Assembly (NCBI GenBank): GCA_965153455.1
Contig: OZ234496.1
Span: 12,113,863 to 12,177,862, forward strand
DNA: 64,000 bases
Source: Sphagnum compactum
Taxonomy: Eukaryota > Bryophyta > Sphagnopsida > Sphagnales
Reading direction: 5' to 3'
In this document: one piece after another, positions 49,945-61,322 of the stretch
Position numbering within the stretch: the stretch's first letter is position 1
Layout: each line of letters begins with the position of its first letter
Translations under genes and position numbers: made by a program
Notes under the pieces: model-generated
Database searches by the model: none
Seen by the model: only the letters and a program-made list of their open reading frames with translations
What the model was told of the DNA's origin: nothing

Positions 49945-50026
49945 CAAGTACTGATATTGTAAATAGTCAGTAAGTACTACAACATCAAGTACTGATATTG
50001 TAAATAGTCAGTAAGTACTACAACAT
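49945..50026. repeat. perfect 41 bp tandem duplication
   Basis: CAAGTACTGATATTGTAAAT starts at 49945 and again at 49986; the two 41 bp copies are essentially identical, so the event is recent. Confidence 0.95.
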
Positions 50027-50214
50027 TGTTAGTGTGGCATTCTAGGTGAGACATTGCAACTCCTCGTATGTGCATAATAGTTTTCTCATGTTGAATGAAA
50101 CTTTTCACACCATATATGTGTCATTGATGGTTTCTAATGTTGGTTTTGTCAAAACACATGCCCATTTGTTGTTTTTCCTTGGTCTATGTTGGTTTTGAAT
50201 ATGGTTTTGTTGAT

Positions 50215-50380
50215 ACGCATGCTCAAGTTGATGTTTGAAAGGCATCTCACATACTCATACATATTACGCATGCTCAAGTTGATGTTTGAAAGGCATCTCA
50301 CATACTCATACATATTACGCATGCTCAAGTTGATGTTTGAAAGGCATCTCACATACTCATACATATTATGCATGCCCAAA
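50215..50380. repeat. 51 bp tandem repeat, 3.2 copies
   Basis: ACGCATGCTCAAGTTGATGT starts at 50215, 50266 and 50317 with a partial copy at 50368. Units are identical over nearly all positions. The 51 bp period keeps both strands open (17-residue repeat), but the array lies just upstream of the plastid-protein gene and has no coding context. Confidence 0.95.
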
Positions 50381-50460
50381 TGTTAATAAAGAAACAAATC
50401 TATGTGCATGAATGGAAGGCTTAAACCCCCAAATTTTGTGTTCAGCCACACTCATCCACA

Positions 50461-50650
50461 AGAGGCCAAATTTGGTTACAGGCCAGAGAGGAAACTACAA
50501 AACTTTAAGAATCCTTCTATCTTCAACATTTTGGCGACGACCCGCTATAACCCATTGTCTAAATATGGCGAATTAAAAAAATTCCTCAAAATCTGGCGAC
50601 TTTGGTGCACTAGTTCCCACACAGAAATCCTTTGTATCCTGTCGCAGTAG
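50461..50650 (+). repeat. upstream member of a direct repeat flanking the plastid-protein gene
   Basis: AGGCCAAATTTGGTTACAGG, CAGAGAGGAAAC, TTTAAGAAT, CATTGTCTAAATA, AAAAATTCCTCA, TGG.GA.TTTGGTGCA and AATCCTTTGT reappear in the same order at 53662-53830. This segment is the immediate promoter region of the gene, ending about 80 bp before its ATG. Confidence 0.85.
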
Positions 50651-50660
50651 GGAATTGCAT

Positions 50661-50670
50661 TTTAGGGTTT
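50661..50670 (+). promoter_or_regulatory. telo-box in the leader of the plastid-protein gene
   Basis: TTTAGGGTTT, 60 bp upstream of the ATG; the position near the presumed transcription start matches the usual place of telo-boxes in plant genes. Confidence 0.5.
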
Positions 50671-50730
50671 CCAGCTCTCACGAGTGTGGGCAAATTCTAC
50701 GCTGTTTGTGGGTTGCAAAGGATCAGAGCT

Positions 50731-53327
50731 ATGGCGATGGCGGGACTGGCTGCTTCTTCCCCGTGTGTTTACTCTCCTTCGTGTTTCACCTCTCCATCTT
50801 CCAATCTTCTTTGTTGTTGTTCGTCGTCTCCTTCTCCGTCTTCTCCTTCTGCTACTTCTTCTTCATCTTCTTCTTCTTTGTCTTTTGGTTTTCCTTTTGT
50901 GGGGCTGAAGAGGAGTACTATTAGGGGAGTGCAGAGGCATGAAGCTCTGCATCCAACCCTAGAGAGCTTTGGCAGCTACGCTGCAAGAACCGGGAGGAGG
51001 ACAACCCGGAGAGGCGTGGGTGTAGTAATGCCCATCAGAGCAGGCTTACCAGTAGTGTCAAGTATTCCAATCGTGGGACCTTTAGCTAATTTTGTTCTCA
51101 ACCCCGTCCTTCTCTTCGTTCTGTACGCTGCAGGAGGTAGGCACCCCTCCACACATTGTTCTCTTTGATAAAAATCATCCTCTTTGCTCTTGTAATTTGT
51201 TGATTAAGACTGCATCATGCCCTGCAAGCGTCGTCTTCATTTGTGAAGTGTTTGCCACCAGGTGGTTCCCGGTTCTCTGTGAAAAGACTTTGTTTAAGAA
51301 AAGACAAACTTTCTTTTGAGGGGGTTATGTGGATTTGCTTCTTTCTGGAAATCTGTGAAGTTTGGAATGTATGATTTGGGAGTTTTGTTGCAAACTCGTG
51401 TGATGTAAAGCCTAACTCTTGGCCACCATCACCTGCAAGTGAGGCCTGAGAAAATTGTAGATGGGGAACCTGGAGGTTTAGGTCAGAATCTCTGATGCCA
51501 TCATGGTTTAGGTTAGAGTCTCTGAGGCCATCACGGGTCAGGACCTCTGAGGCCATCATGGGTTGATATAAAAGCATTTGGGAATGTATATGAATTTCCA
51601 CATGCTCCTGGTTGCATCCTGAACTGTTGTTGTTTGCCTTGTTTGCTTTAACTTCCCCTGCATGTAGGATAACTGGATTGAAGCTCTCATGGTTTCTTGT
51701 ACAATGTTGAATTGCATAATGTAAACTGGGAGAGAGCCTTTTGGTTTAGATGCTTGCTTGTACAGAAACAAGCTATAATGAAATGAAGCTTACCTCCACA
51801 AGCTTGTTGCAGCTTGACTGAGGATACTATTGACGTTTTCTATTAGTTCTGTCTCTTGAGTTCTAGCCCCCAACATCATGATACTGAGTCTTCGCATGCT
51901 TCCAGAAATGTGACAGAAACTTGGGACACGCAGGTTGTACAACAGGTTTGCCTGAAATTTTGAGTTGACTATTGTATACTTATCCTCACCCACTGACAAT
52001 GGGAGCTGATGAAGTCAGTGGTAGTCATTGGCAGCTTGTCACTACTATTTGTGATAAAGATGATGGTCTGACATTTTGTGACTTACTCATAAGGTTTTGA
52101 CTGCACCGTTGTCATGTTTCCTTCAAATTGTTGTGGTGGAGATTGTTCTTCAATTTCACAGATAGATAACTGATAGATAAACTGGGAGTCAACAGATACA
52201 TTGAAGTAGCCACAGGGCTACATCATATCTTTAATTGGGTGAAGAAGTTTAGAGGTGAGAAGGGCCTTTTGTCTACTGTGTGCTTAATTCTGGGTATGTT
52301 ACTTTTGAGGCTCAACCATCATTAGAAACAAACTGTCAGCAAGCATTTGGAATTGCAACTGACCAAGAACACATGTACATGCATTCCTATGGCACATGAA
52401 TGCATTAAGCAGTCTTATGCCTGAAAATGGCTCAAAGCTGAATAGGATTGCTAAACTTTCTAGTTATTGGGATAGCATTGTTTCTTTGAATTCAGGGTTG
52501 TAAGGTCCTGAATCAGATAATTGATGTGGTGCGACATCCATTCAGAATGTTCACAATCAATTGGGTTGAGGGTATACTCTGCCAGTTGGCTAAGGATTTT
52601 CTCTTGAATCACTAGATCTGAAACTTGTACTTGAAGGCCTCAACTTGGGTATGAGAATGCCGCAAAGATATCCTTTCTATCTGCCTTTACATGCAATTTT
52701 TTCTTTTTTCCTGAAGCCTAAGGTGCAAAAGTGGGGCTCATGTCTCATGAATTATGTGGTAGATATTTGAAAATGCTGCTTAAGGCTGTGTGAATGCGTA
52801 GGTCAAGATCAAGACATGTTTGTCTATTGAATGTGTTCACTATATCTTGTCTGTGCACTTTGTGTTGTGTGTTCATCTGCAATTGACTTGCTTGGGTGGC
52901 TGTTGTTGTCAAGTACAGCTGTAAGGTTCTGGTCGGGCTTCACACGAACAACCTATAACAGCTCAGCATCCACAAAATTAGGCATGACTGCTCTTTGGCC
53001 AGGTGCTTTTCTCTCTACCTTTCTGACAAGTCTGTAGTGCAGTTTTGAGATGTCTGCTGTCTTGAGAGCCTACACTTCGATGTGTTATTTTGGATGTTCT
53101 CTTTTTTCTTTGGAATATTGTTATGTGATCCAGATTCCAAATTCTACTTTTCAATCAAAGCACATATCAATCTGCAATTGCATGGGGAGCTATGTTAAGA
53201 TCTGAATTCAAGGGCTTGTAAGCAGCTTCTTGTCTTTTTGAGTTTACATTTACTTTTGTGAATGTGGACAGTGCTGTTTCTGGTCTCAAAGACATATCGT
53301 TCCAACTTCAAGAAGGCTATTCAATGA
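50731..53327 (+). CDS. small plastid-targeted membrane protein, three exons, function unknown
   Basis: Exons 50731-51136, 52919-53002 and 53272-53327 join with GT..AG borders, all phase 1, into 181 residues. Residues 1 to about 110 are Ser-rich, then basic with the cleavage-like VMPIRAG, a typical chloroplast transit peptide. The mature part is short: a hydrophobic Gly/Pro stretch (IVGPLANFVLNPVLLFVLYA), the FWSGFTRTTY motif from exon 2, and a second hydrophobic segment (GMTALWPVLFLVSKTY) before a basic C-terminus. That implies a two-helix thylakoid or envelope membrane protein. It looks like a small conserved plastid family of unknown function, but I cannot name it firmly. The ATG at 50737 is an alternative start; the open frame upstream of 50731 lacks an ATG. 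Intron 1 (1.8 kb) contains dispersed repeat DNA. Confidence 0.82.
51988..52200 (+). repeat. dispersed repeat, copy 2, inside intron 1
   Basis: CCCACTGACAATGGGAGCTG, AGTCAGTGGTAGTCATTGGC, CACTACTATT and TTCAAATTGTTGTGGTGGAG match 12770-12960 in order. Shows that intron 1 has grown by repeat insertion or that this segment was copied out of it. Confidence 0.7.
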
Positions 53328-53661
53328 AAATCAAATTTTTTCCCTTGTAATGATCCTTTTTGGCTGATGATAGTGAACCATTGTATCACATCATCATAGA
53401 TGCAATCAATCCTTAGAACAGCAAATGGTGTGATCACATATGACATTTTAGATTTTTGCATTGCAAACACCCAGATGTTTTTTGAATCAGGCTCCCTAAT
53501 CAAGAAATGGGTCATACTTCTTTTGTTGGGTTTAAGTTGTAACTGTCAGTAAGTAGTGTTCTCCCAAGTCAATTGTGTTTGCATTGCTGGAATACTTGCA
53601 CCGAGGTTTTTGTTTCCAATTTTGTGATGTAGACATACTGGCTATCATTCACAAGAGCAAT

Positions 53662-53835
53662 TAGCCGAATTTGGTTACAGGTCAGAGAGGAAAGTAGAAA
53701 AATTTAAGAATACTGCTATATTTTCGTGACCTGCTGGAATCTATTGTCTAAATAAGGTGATTGCAGAAAAAAATTCCTCAGAAACTGGTGATTTTGGTGC
53801 ATTCTTTTTACAAAATTCCTTTGTGTGGGTTGTAC
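53662..53835 (+). repeat. downstream member of the direct repeat flanking the plastid-protein gene
   Basis: About 170 bp matching 50461-50650, some 330 bp after the stop codon. Similarity ends before the position where exon 1 would begin; no second copy of the coding sequence follows. Confidence 0.85.
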
Positions 53836-55195
53836 TCAATGTTTTTTGTCTCCACTTTTCCTGAGTTCAGATTATTTCAAAAATGCAATATGAGGCTTCA
53901 AACATGTTACTCTTTCGACAGACCAAATAAAGTATCAATTCACAGTCATTCAAATCTTATTAACTATAGTTATTTGTTTTTCACTGGCCATCCAGCTTTG
54001 ATGAAGGTGATGCATCAATCTCTGACAAATTAGGGTTCAGTGTTTAGATGTTTTTATGTAGAACGTCTTTTATTTTTACTTGTGTCTTAGTGGATTCAAC
54101 TTGTTCCATTAAAATGGTGTTGCAGGGGGTAACAAAGGTTTTTGTAATTCAATTTTGTGAAGTTGAAATTTGACAGAATCTTCCAAAAATTAGCAAAATT
54201 ATTTGAATTTGCACTAGAAAAATTTCTTTTAAAAAACATTTCCCTAATGTTTGTTGAAAAAAAAAGCAATGGGGATATACATGTATTAGAAAGCAATAGG
54301 TTAAATCATTGGGCAAATGTGGCAAATTGGGTTTGGTTGTAGTGGGTGATGGATTGTATATACATGATTTTCATGTCTACATAAAATATTTATGACACAA
54401 AAGTATAGGTCAAAATTTATGATTATGTAGTGGTGTATTTTAACTATCAATTATGATGACATTAATTTCAAGTTATTTCAAGTCATTTTCACATAGGTAA
54501 CCAATGACTTTTTTCCCTTTTGGCAAAATTTTGCAACTTGGTGATTTTTTTAAGAAAATGAAGAAAACATGAAAATTTTGTGATTTAAAGGGTTTTATGT
54601 TTCCATCTTTCAGAATTAAAAAATTTTAAATTGGCCATGTCTAGGCATTTCCTAAGTTGCCACTTGTAGCAACACTTTTGTAAAAATGTTACAACCCACC
54701 TACTAAAGTTGTTATTTAATGTTAATTAATGCTAGGGATCCTTGCCAATGGACCTACTACGATTTTTAAAAATAAAATTTAAAAATGTGTGCAAGTGGCA
54801 ACCACTTTGTCCTCTTGTGTCCATAAGTAGTTCCTAGTGTGCTTTTAGCATAGGAATGGGTGGCTTCTAGGTCACTTGTTGATTTAGTTTTTGGCATACA
54901 CGACTTTTTCAAAATAAGTCCAAGTGGCGATTCATTTAAATTCTTTAAAAGTCCAATTGGCAACCATTAAAAAAAACTTATGTAATGAATGTGGTTACAT
55001 TGCTCATAACAAAGGAAAAATCTAGTAAATGTGAAACACATAGAGTAGCATTGAAATTGCATAGCCAAGGAGGTTGGAAATTAGAACACATTATTTCGAG
55101 GGGGAGTTAAACCCCAATTTGATATTAGATTTTGCCCAATGCAACTCAAAGTCCCACACCCAAATGTTAGTAAAATTCATGATGAAGTAAACATA
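53836..55195. other. AT-rich intergenic DNA, no gene seen
   Basis: No recognisable gene or bounded repeat. Confidence 0.5.
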
Positions 55196-55196
55196 A

Positions 55197-56200
55197 TCAC
55201 CATGTTTGTCCACGTCGTGAAAAAACAACTTCACAAAAATCTAGTGAACACAAGGTTTTAAGTGGCAACATCAATACGCATCTTGTGATCTTTTCAATTT
55301 GTAATGGCCTCCTAATATGGACATTCTTTTGAGTAAATAATTCTTCTACAAAGATGTGGATTGTTGTGTTCAAGTGTTGCCCTAATTGATTGTGTAATTT
55401 GTCCTTCATGAAGGTAAGAATTGAGAAAATGCATTTGTCTTCCATAGATCTGAGCACTGGAACAATGGCTATTTAACCAATTTCATGTACTCACTTAATC
55501 ATTGAATCAACAAGCCATTATTATTAATTGTCACCCACAAATTTGTCATTTGAAGTTGGTATCAAAAAGTTCAACCATCATGGCCTTAGTGCATGTGTCC
55601 TCATAGTGAACTTAAACGTGGATTGTTACAAGTCTAACATATTAGCATTCAAAGGTTCTTCAACTTGAACCAATGAGGGTTTCACCTTCTTCAATTCACA
55701 ATAATGTTTCTTGATGTCATCAATATGCAAAGATAAAAAAAATTCAACATCAAGTTGCATCCAAAATTGTGGATATATAATGCCAAGGGCATTCATCAAT
55801 TCAAAATCCACAAAACACCTATCCAATTGTATGATAAACATGTCAACATCATTAGAATAGTAGGCTTTCACTTGTGTAATGGATGCTATGAAAACATCCT
55901 TGCACATTGGGCGATTAACCCCAACAATTGCATTGAAATGTGAGCTTGATATGAATGACCATCCATGCAAAATGCAAGGATTTCTACACCAATGTTGAGG
56001 GTGGTAACCCAATCTTGGGTGATGGTGATAGATCTATTCTCCACAACATCACAAAATAGCCTTTCCCCTACCTCCTTTTTAGGTATTCCTCCTTGCTATA
56101 TAAGGGATTGGGTAATGATAAAGGCCAAGTTGTTTGCATTACCACCTTCAACAACACACTACAAAATGAAGAGGAGTGGCACTTAAGGAGATAAAATTTT
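55197..56200 (-). pseudogene. transposon-derived coding remnant, class uncertain
   Basis: Minus-strand frame 56012-55626 (128 codons) reads as protein: LMNALGIIYPQFWMQLDVEF, HIDDIKKHYCELKKVKPSLV, then EEPLNANMLDL. A second block lies at 55457-55197. The texture and the context of hAT-like copies suggest the C-terminal part of a transposase of that kind, but it does not overlap the parts seen in copies A-C, so the link is inference. Confidence 0.45.
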
Positions 56201-58349
56201 GATGTTATTTCAAGAGGTTAGGCACTTATGCATACACAATGTGAAAAACATTTAAGGTATATGAAATGTGAATAAAACGAAGGGCATGCAAAATGTGAAA
56301 AGTAGTTAAGGGTTTTGAAAATAATTAAATCTTGTTTTGTCCACCCCACATGATGTGACAATCGATCTTGGTTAAAGGGTGCAAGCAACCTTTTGTTGAA
56401 CAAAGTTCACAAAAGCTTAATGCCACAAAATTGTGAATATAAATCAACACTACTAAGAGCTATTGATGAACGCCTTGTAAGTGGTAATGGAGTTTTGATG
56501 TTCAGTATTCACAAATTAAACATCACAAACAAAAAAATTAGAACCAAAAAGGAAATCCTAATTGAATTACCAAATCAACTTGATCATGATGAAAATTTTA
56601 ATTAATGTACCTTGTGAATGACTATGAGTGTGATGACATTTTTGATTGATATAACTTGTGAATGATTATGGGAATCTAAACATGATTGTCAATTCCATTC
56701 AAGAATCAAAATCGATCAATTCCCAAACATCCAAACTTTTTGAGAATGATTTGTAAATTATGCAATGCGGGTGATTTGTGGAGTGTAGATGTGAACTATC
56801 AATAGATTTGTCACTCAAGATTGTGAATGATTTGTGAGTTGTGATTATAAGGTAATAGGCTATGAGCAAATGTTGATGATCCCATTCAGGATCGATCTTA
56901 ATCGATTTTGATTGTTTAGTGTTAATGAGTCGATTAAAATTTAGAGATGTAATCCCATGAGCAACACCAAATATTACTAAAACTTATGATCATGAAAACT
57001 TATGACTGCCAAAAATTAAGATCATGATGATTGATCATATTTCAACGTGATAAACAAGAACCCAAAAGTTGAAACACATGCATTTGAAAACTTGATAAGC
57101 ATTCATCAATCCAAAACAAAACAAAACAAAACAAATCCAAACCTAGTAGCAACTTGAGTCTTGGACCTTGAAGTGTTCAACTTTAAAGGTTTAGTAGTTA
57201 GCACAACTCAAACACAAAGATAACATGCAACGTTTGATTTTCGAAGATTATTTCCACATTTATTGTTTGGAGTTGATAGTAACACAACAAGTTTCAACAT
57301 CATAATTGTAAAGTCGATACTTTTAACCTTCAAAGTTCAAGGCTCCAAGTTCATTGTTTTAGAATTAACATTCATGATGACGACATTACACAACTCCATT
57401 ACTCCAATTTAATATAAAACCTTTGTGTGCAAAATTTAAATTCTTAATGAATTGCAAATATTGAACAACATAATGCCTTAAATGTACCACGATAATACTA
57501 CTGAACCCTACAAAAATCAAAGCAATGAAAACGATGACAACAAATAGCAATTTGTGATATGTGAAATGAACATTTTTAGGAGCAATGAAATGTGGGTGTG
57601 AATGGAAGAGGTAGGAAGGCATTGCATTACCAAACCATAAGTTTTTGACATGACAATCTGGCCATTTCGTCCTAAGCCAACTATGGTTCAGTTGATGCCA
57701 TGAAATCTACAATGGAACATTAGTGACAATAGCCCATCAATGGCTTAAATGGATTTGGTAGACAATTTCATTTAATTTAATTTTTAAAATTTACATCACA
57801 TGCCATTTGAAAAAAAAAACTTGTAAGTAAATAATAAAAGCACTAATACATTGTTGTAAAAGAACTTTTGAATATTTTGTAATCACTAAACTCATTTCAA
57901 ATTACTCCAAATGCTCCGACATATTCCTTGCTATTAATGTTTCACCAAAAAATTGAAAAAAGAACACTAAACACAAGAACATTTTGTTCAATCTAAAAAT
58001 CCTAAATGAAAATAGATGTATGCAAATATAAATATTAAAACAAAAAACCATGATCGTTATTTTCAAGCATCCCATGAACACCCTATCTTAGCTTTGAGGA
58101 TGTTCAAAATATGTTTTAAAAGTTTTTGCGTTCACACAAATTGACAATTGCAAAAATTGGTAAACAAATATGCAATTTCTTTTTTAAAAAAATCACTCAT
58201 TTCTATTCTACGAACACTAGGGCACTACCCTACACTTAATTAAATCTTTGATTTTCATCTTGACATAGATGGTTCATCACCCTCCCAATTGTGGTGGTAG
58301 AATATCGTACCTATGATTAATGTTCAACGTTAATTAATTCTCAAGAGAA
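56201..58349. other. AT-rich intergenic DNA, no gene seen
   Basis: Holds repeated GTGAATGA/GATTGTGAATGA motifs at 56440-56870, an (AAAAC)n microsatellite near 57113-57134, and no gene that I recognise. Confidence 0.5.
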
Positions 58350-58442
58350 CCAGGCAATAAAAGAGAAAAAAATGTTAAATGTTTTGTCAAAAAATTCAAA
58401 AAATTGAACCAAATTCAAAACACAAGATAACTTCGAAACTTA

Positions 58443-58765
58443 GGCCCACTTTACACTAGGTGTCAGGGCCAATGTTCAACCCAAATCCAGCATTCCTATT
58501 GGTGCAAAAGTTGAAATCAGCCCCAAGGGAGGGCTTTACACTAGGAGTTAAGGGCGACATAGAAAAAAACTTTTCAATCTGCCCCCAAGTTACTAATAAA
58601 TGCTGAACTTTTATGGCCTTGTATTGGCCCCAAGGCCTCAAAAAACAAGGATACCATCAAATTTGGGAGGCCAATTTGCTACTCTTGGGGCCAATTTGCA
58701 AACCCAAAAATGCTCAAAGTTGGCCCCAAGTTTTTTTGGCCCTGACTCCTACTGTAAAGCGGGCC
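58443..58765. mobile_element. MITE with TTA target duplication (PIF/Harbinger type)
   Basis: A 323 bp non-coding element with terminal inverted repeats of about 30 bp: GGCCCACTTTACACTAGG at the left and the inverse of GGCCCGCTTTACAGTAGG at the right, both continuing TGTCAGGGCCAA/AGTCAGGGCCAA. TTA lies at 58440-58442 and 58766-58768. The uninterrupted relative near 18630 has a single TTA at this point. TTA duplication is the hallmark of PIF/Harbinger-type transposition; no transposase is encoded. Confidence 0.9.
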
Positions 58766-58817
58766 TTACTAATGAACTTTAGCATACTTAGAAAAGTATT
58801 GTTGAAATTCTGAAATA

Positions 58818-59036
58818 GCATAGTACCTTGGCCATTTCAACACATGTCCGTCGAATAATTAATTAATTAATTTTGAAACATTCATTTCAAAAAAATAAGA
58901 AATATTCCTAAATATTCACTATTTTCTTTCACAATATTTTTTGGTGTGGAAGACATAAGTTTTGAAAATTTCAACACTTTTGAAAATAATATAATTGGTA
59001 TCGAACTGGCCAAGGCACTACTAATGTATTCAAATT
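58818..59036. mobile_element. MITE with TA target duplication (Tc1/mariner-like)
   Basis: A 219 bp element; the left end has TAGTACCTTGGCCA and the right end the inverse of TAGTGCCTTGGCCA. TA flanks it at 58816-58817 and 59037-59038, and the copy at 18.7 kb has one TA there. TA duplication points to Tc1/mariner (Stowaway-like) mobilisation. Non-coding. Confidence 0.8.
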
Positions 59037-59125
59037 GGGGCTGCCAGATCCTCTTACGTTACAAAAAAAATTAAATTATTTCGACAAGATTTGTCAAACA
59101 TGAGTCATAGGTACGATAGTTGGGG

Positions 59126-60180
59126 TCTCCGATCCGAGACTCACTCGAGAGTCCAGTTCTCTCTTTATATTCTTTTCATGGAATATATGACTTGGACTTA
59201 AGACTTTGATATTTGAGCCTACCAGGCTCCTACATTCCTGGACTTGTAAAAAGACAATAGGGGCTACTCTTTGGGTGACTTTGCATTACATATGAATTGA
59301 CTAACCTTGTTTGAGGGAGAGTTATGTTCAAGCCCCTCTTTTTTTTCCTTGGTGAACTGGTGCAAAATTGCACCCAAAATTGTTAATGGAATTTTTAATA
59401 TTATTTTTTAGAAAATTTGACAAATTTGATCACATCCCCAAAAGAAAAAAAGAAAAAAAAAAGGAAGAGTTTGCCAGATTTTAGACAAGTTCCTGGTGTT
59501 AAGTCTGGTTTTTTTGCCAGAATTTTTTTTTACTGTTTTGAGAGATTTCCAATAACTTGTTGCCATCAATGCTAAATAGTTTTTGGGTCCATTGTCACTA
59601 GTGCTCCTGGTTCGATCAAATTTTATAAAATAAAATAAATTAATTAAAAAAATATTTTAAAAAAATTATAAAAAAAAAAGAGGTTATGGTGATGGGAGCA
59701 AATTTTCTCTCATGCTTCGTTCATCAATAATTTATTGGTGGCATTTGTGTACATTATTAGTCAATGGATGGATCAATTGTGATGTTGCATGCACAATGAT
59801 GGAACAACCATTGACCGTTAGGTGTATGTAGTAGTTTGGTCGATGAAAAGGTCTACCATCTGAGGGTGGTGATTCGACTCAATTACGGGTTTTTTAGAAC
59901 CTAGTGAGAAGAATATTCAAGGGAAAACAGGGTAGTTTTTCCATTGCACTGTGGATATCACTTGATGAGTGGTGTTGTTGGGTGGGTATTTCATCTGGCA
60001 CCAAATTGGCATCAGTTATTTTACTGGGTGTAGATGCATTGGTGTGTTGAACTGAGGTAGGTGATAATTTGAAAGGCCCAGACCCACCTATAATTGGTTG
60101 GTAGGTTCTCATTAACTCAGATGAGAATCGTGTGTTTTCTCAATAACTGCCAAACACTGTTCGTTCGCCTCGCCTCCCCC
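59126..60180. other. intergenic DNA, possible tRNA-like motif near 59.83 kb
   Basis: No gene. A segment at 59832-59890 (TTTGGTCGATGAAAAGG and GGTGATTCGACTCA) vaguely resembles A and B boxes of a tRNA-derived SINE, but it is weak. Confidence 0.4.
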
Positions 60181-60183
60181 TTA

Positions 60184-60543
60184 GAGCATCTCCAGGTGCT
60201 GCTGGGTATGTCACTCTGGATAATAAAATTTAAATGTCTAAGTTTAGCTCTTGTTTTTTGGCAACCCCACCAATTAAACTGTAACATACGTGGGGACTAC
60301 TAATAGCAAAATTTTGGACCAATTCGTTACGATCAACCAATCAGAAACACTAAGCCGCAGTCAGGTTCAATTTGTTACACTCTTTTTTGAGCTGCACAAC
60401 TGTGTTGCGCTTTTACTAGTCGGCAAGCTGCACGACTTTGGTGCAGAAAAACCAATTTCCTGATCTAAACCAGCACATTTTGACCTTTTTTGCAATAAAT
60501 TTTACTGTCTGGAGTCACATACTGTGCACCGGTGGAGATGCTC
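60184..60543. mobile_element. MITE with GAGCATCTCCA ends and TTA duplication
   Basis: A 360 bp non-coding element. The left end GAGCATCTCCAGGTG and right end CACCGGTGGAGATGCTC are inverted; TTA lies at 60181-60183 and 60544-60546. GAGCATCTCCA with TTA/TAA duplication is a well-known PIF/Harbinger MITE terminus in plants. An older relative lies at about 7579-7985. Confidence 0.93.
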
Positions 60544-60546
60544 TTA

Positions 60547-61245
60547 CCGTTTTTCATTTCAAGTACTCAAATACCTGAAACCCAGAGATCAGAGGTTGTT
60601 TAGAGCGGAAAGAATTAGTGTTGTGCATGTACCTGGATTTATTTAAGTGTTAAAAGTGTTAAAACTGGTAGTTCTGGATCTGGATATCAGGAACCTGATC
60701 AGATATCATGAATCTGACCAAATCTAAATATTAAGAACTCGATATAAATTGTTACTTGTAAATCGTCAATCATGGTAGAATCTGGGTAAAATTTGGAATC
60801 TTGGCTTGCTTATTTGTGGGGGAGGGAACCTTTGAGGACTTTCCCAAGTTTCAATGTCTTAGATGGGTGCTATTTGGGTTTAAGGTTTCTCCTATCACTT
60901 TACATTTGCTCTTTGCATGTTTGCATTTTGCGATGGTGGTTTTTGTGTTTCCTCTTTGCACATTTGCATTTCATTTAGCAACATTTTTTTTGAATTTGTG
61001 TGTTTAAAGAATTGCACTTGCATTTCAACAACGATTTCTTTAAATGTGTATTTATGGGGTTTGTGTTTTGATTTGAGTTTTGAAGTTCCAATTTGGCAAA
61101 CACTAAATATAAGCAACAATTTAAATGTGATACTAGTCTTGATGCAGTTCCAAGACAATGCCCAACAAGAATTTAAAAAATAATTGTACTTGAACTATAA
61201 TTAACATTTTTATTATTTTTATTACAGAATATTTTCAAGGAAAAA
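60547..61245. other. intergenic DNA, no gene seen
   Basis: T-rich on the plus strand with overlapping short frames; a direct repeat TTTGCA(C/T)(A/G)TTTGCATTT occurs near 60910-60970. Nothing recognised. Confidence 0.5.
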
Positions 61246-61300
61246 AGTGATCTAATGGTTAGAATCTCCCATTTCAATTAAAGGGTTCAAGGTTCAATCT
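61246..61300 (+). other. tRNA-like Pol III promoter motif, possible SINE head
   Basis: GTGATCTAATGGTTAGAATC resembles an A box and GGGTTCAAGGTTCAATC, about 22 bp downstream, a B box. The spacing fits a tRNA-derived short interspersed element. No matching full copy elsewhere in the window. Confidence 0.4.
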
Positions 61301-61322
61301 TTTTTGAATTTTTTTTCCCCTT

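Larger units (their letters stand above)
58350..59125 (+). repeat. dispersed repeat carrying two nested miniature transposons
   Basis: Homologous to 18560-18785 but interrupted by the elements at 58443-58765 and 58818-59036; flanking blocks (AAACACAAGATAACTTCGAA, GTTGAAATTCTGAAAT, ATTCAAATTGGGGCTG, GACAAGATTTGTCAAACATG) continue across both insertions. Confidence 0.8.

Noticed and set aside
50655-50924. Phe-rich alternative frames over exon 1 of the plastid-protein gene
   Set aside because: Shadows produced by the TCT/TTC-rich Ser tract of the transit peptide.
59832-59890. tRNA-derived SINE
   Set aside because: A- and B-box likeness is too weak and no pairing arms are evident.
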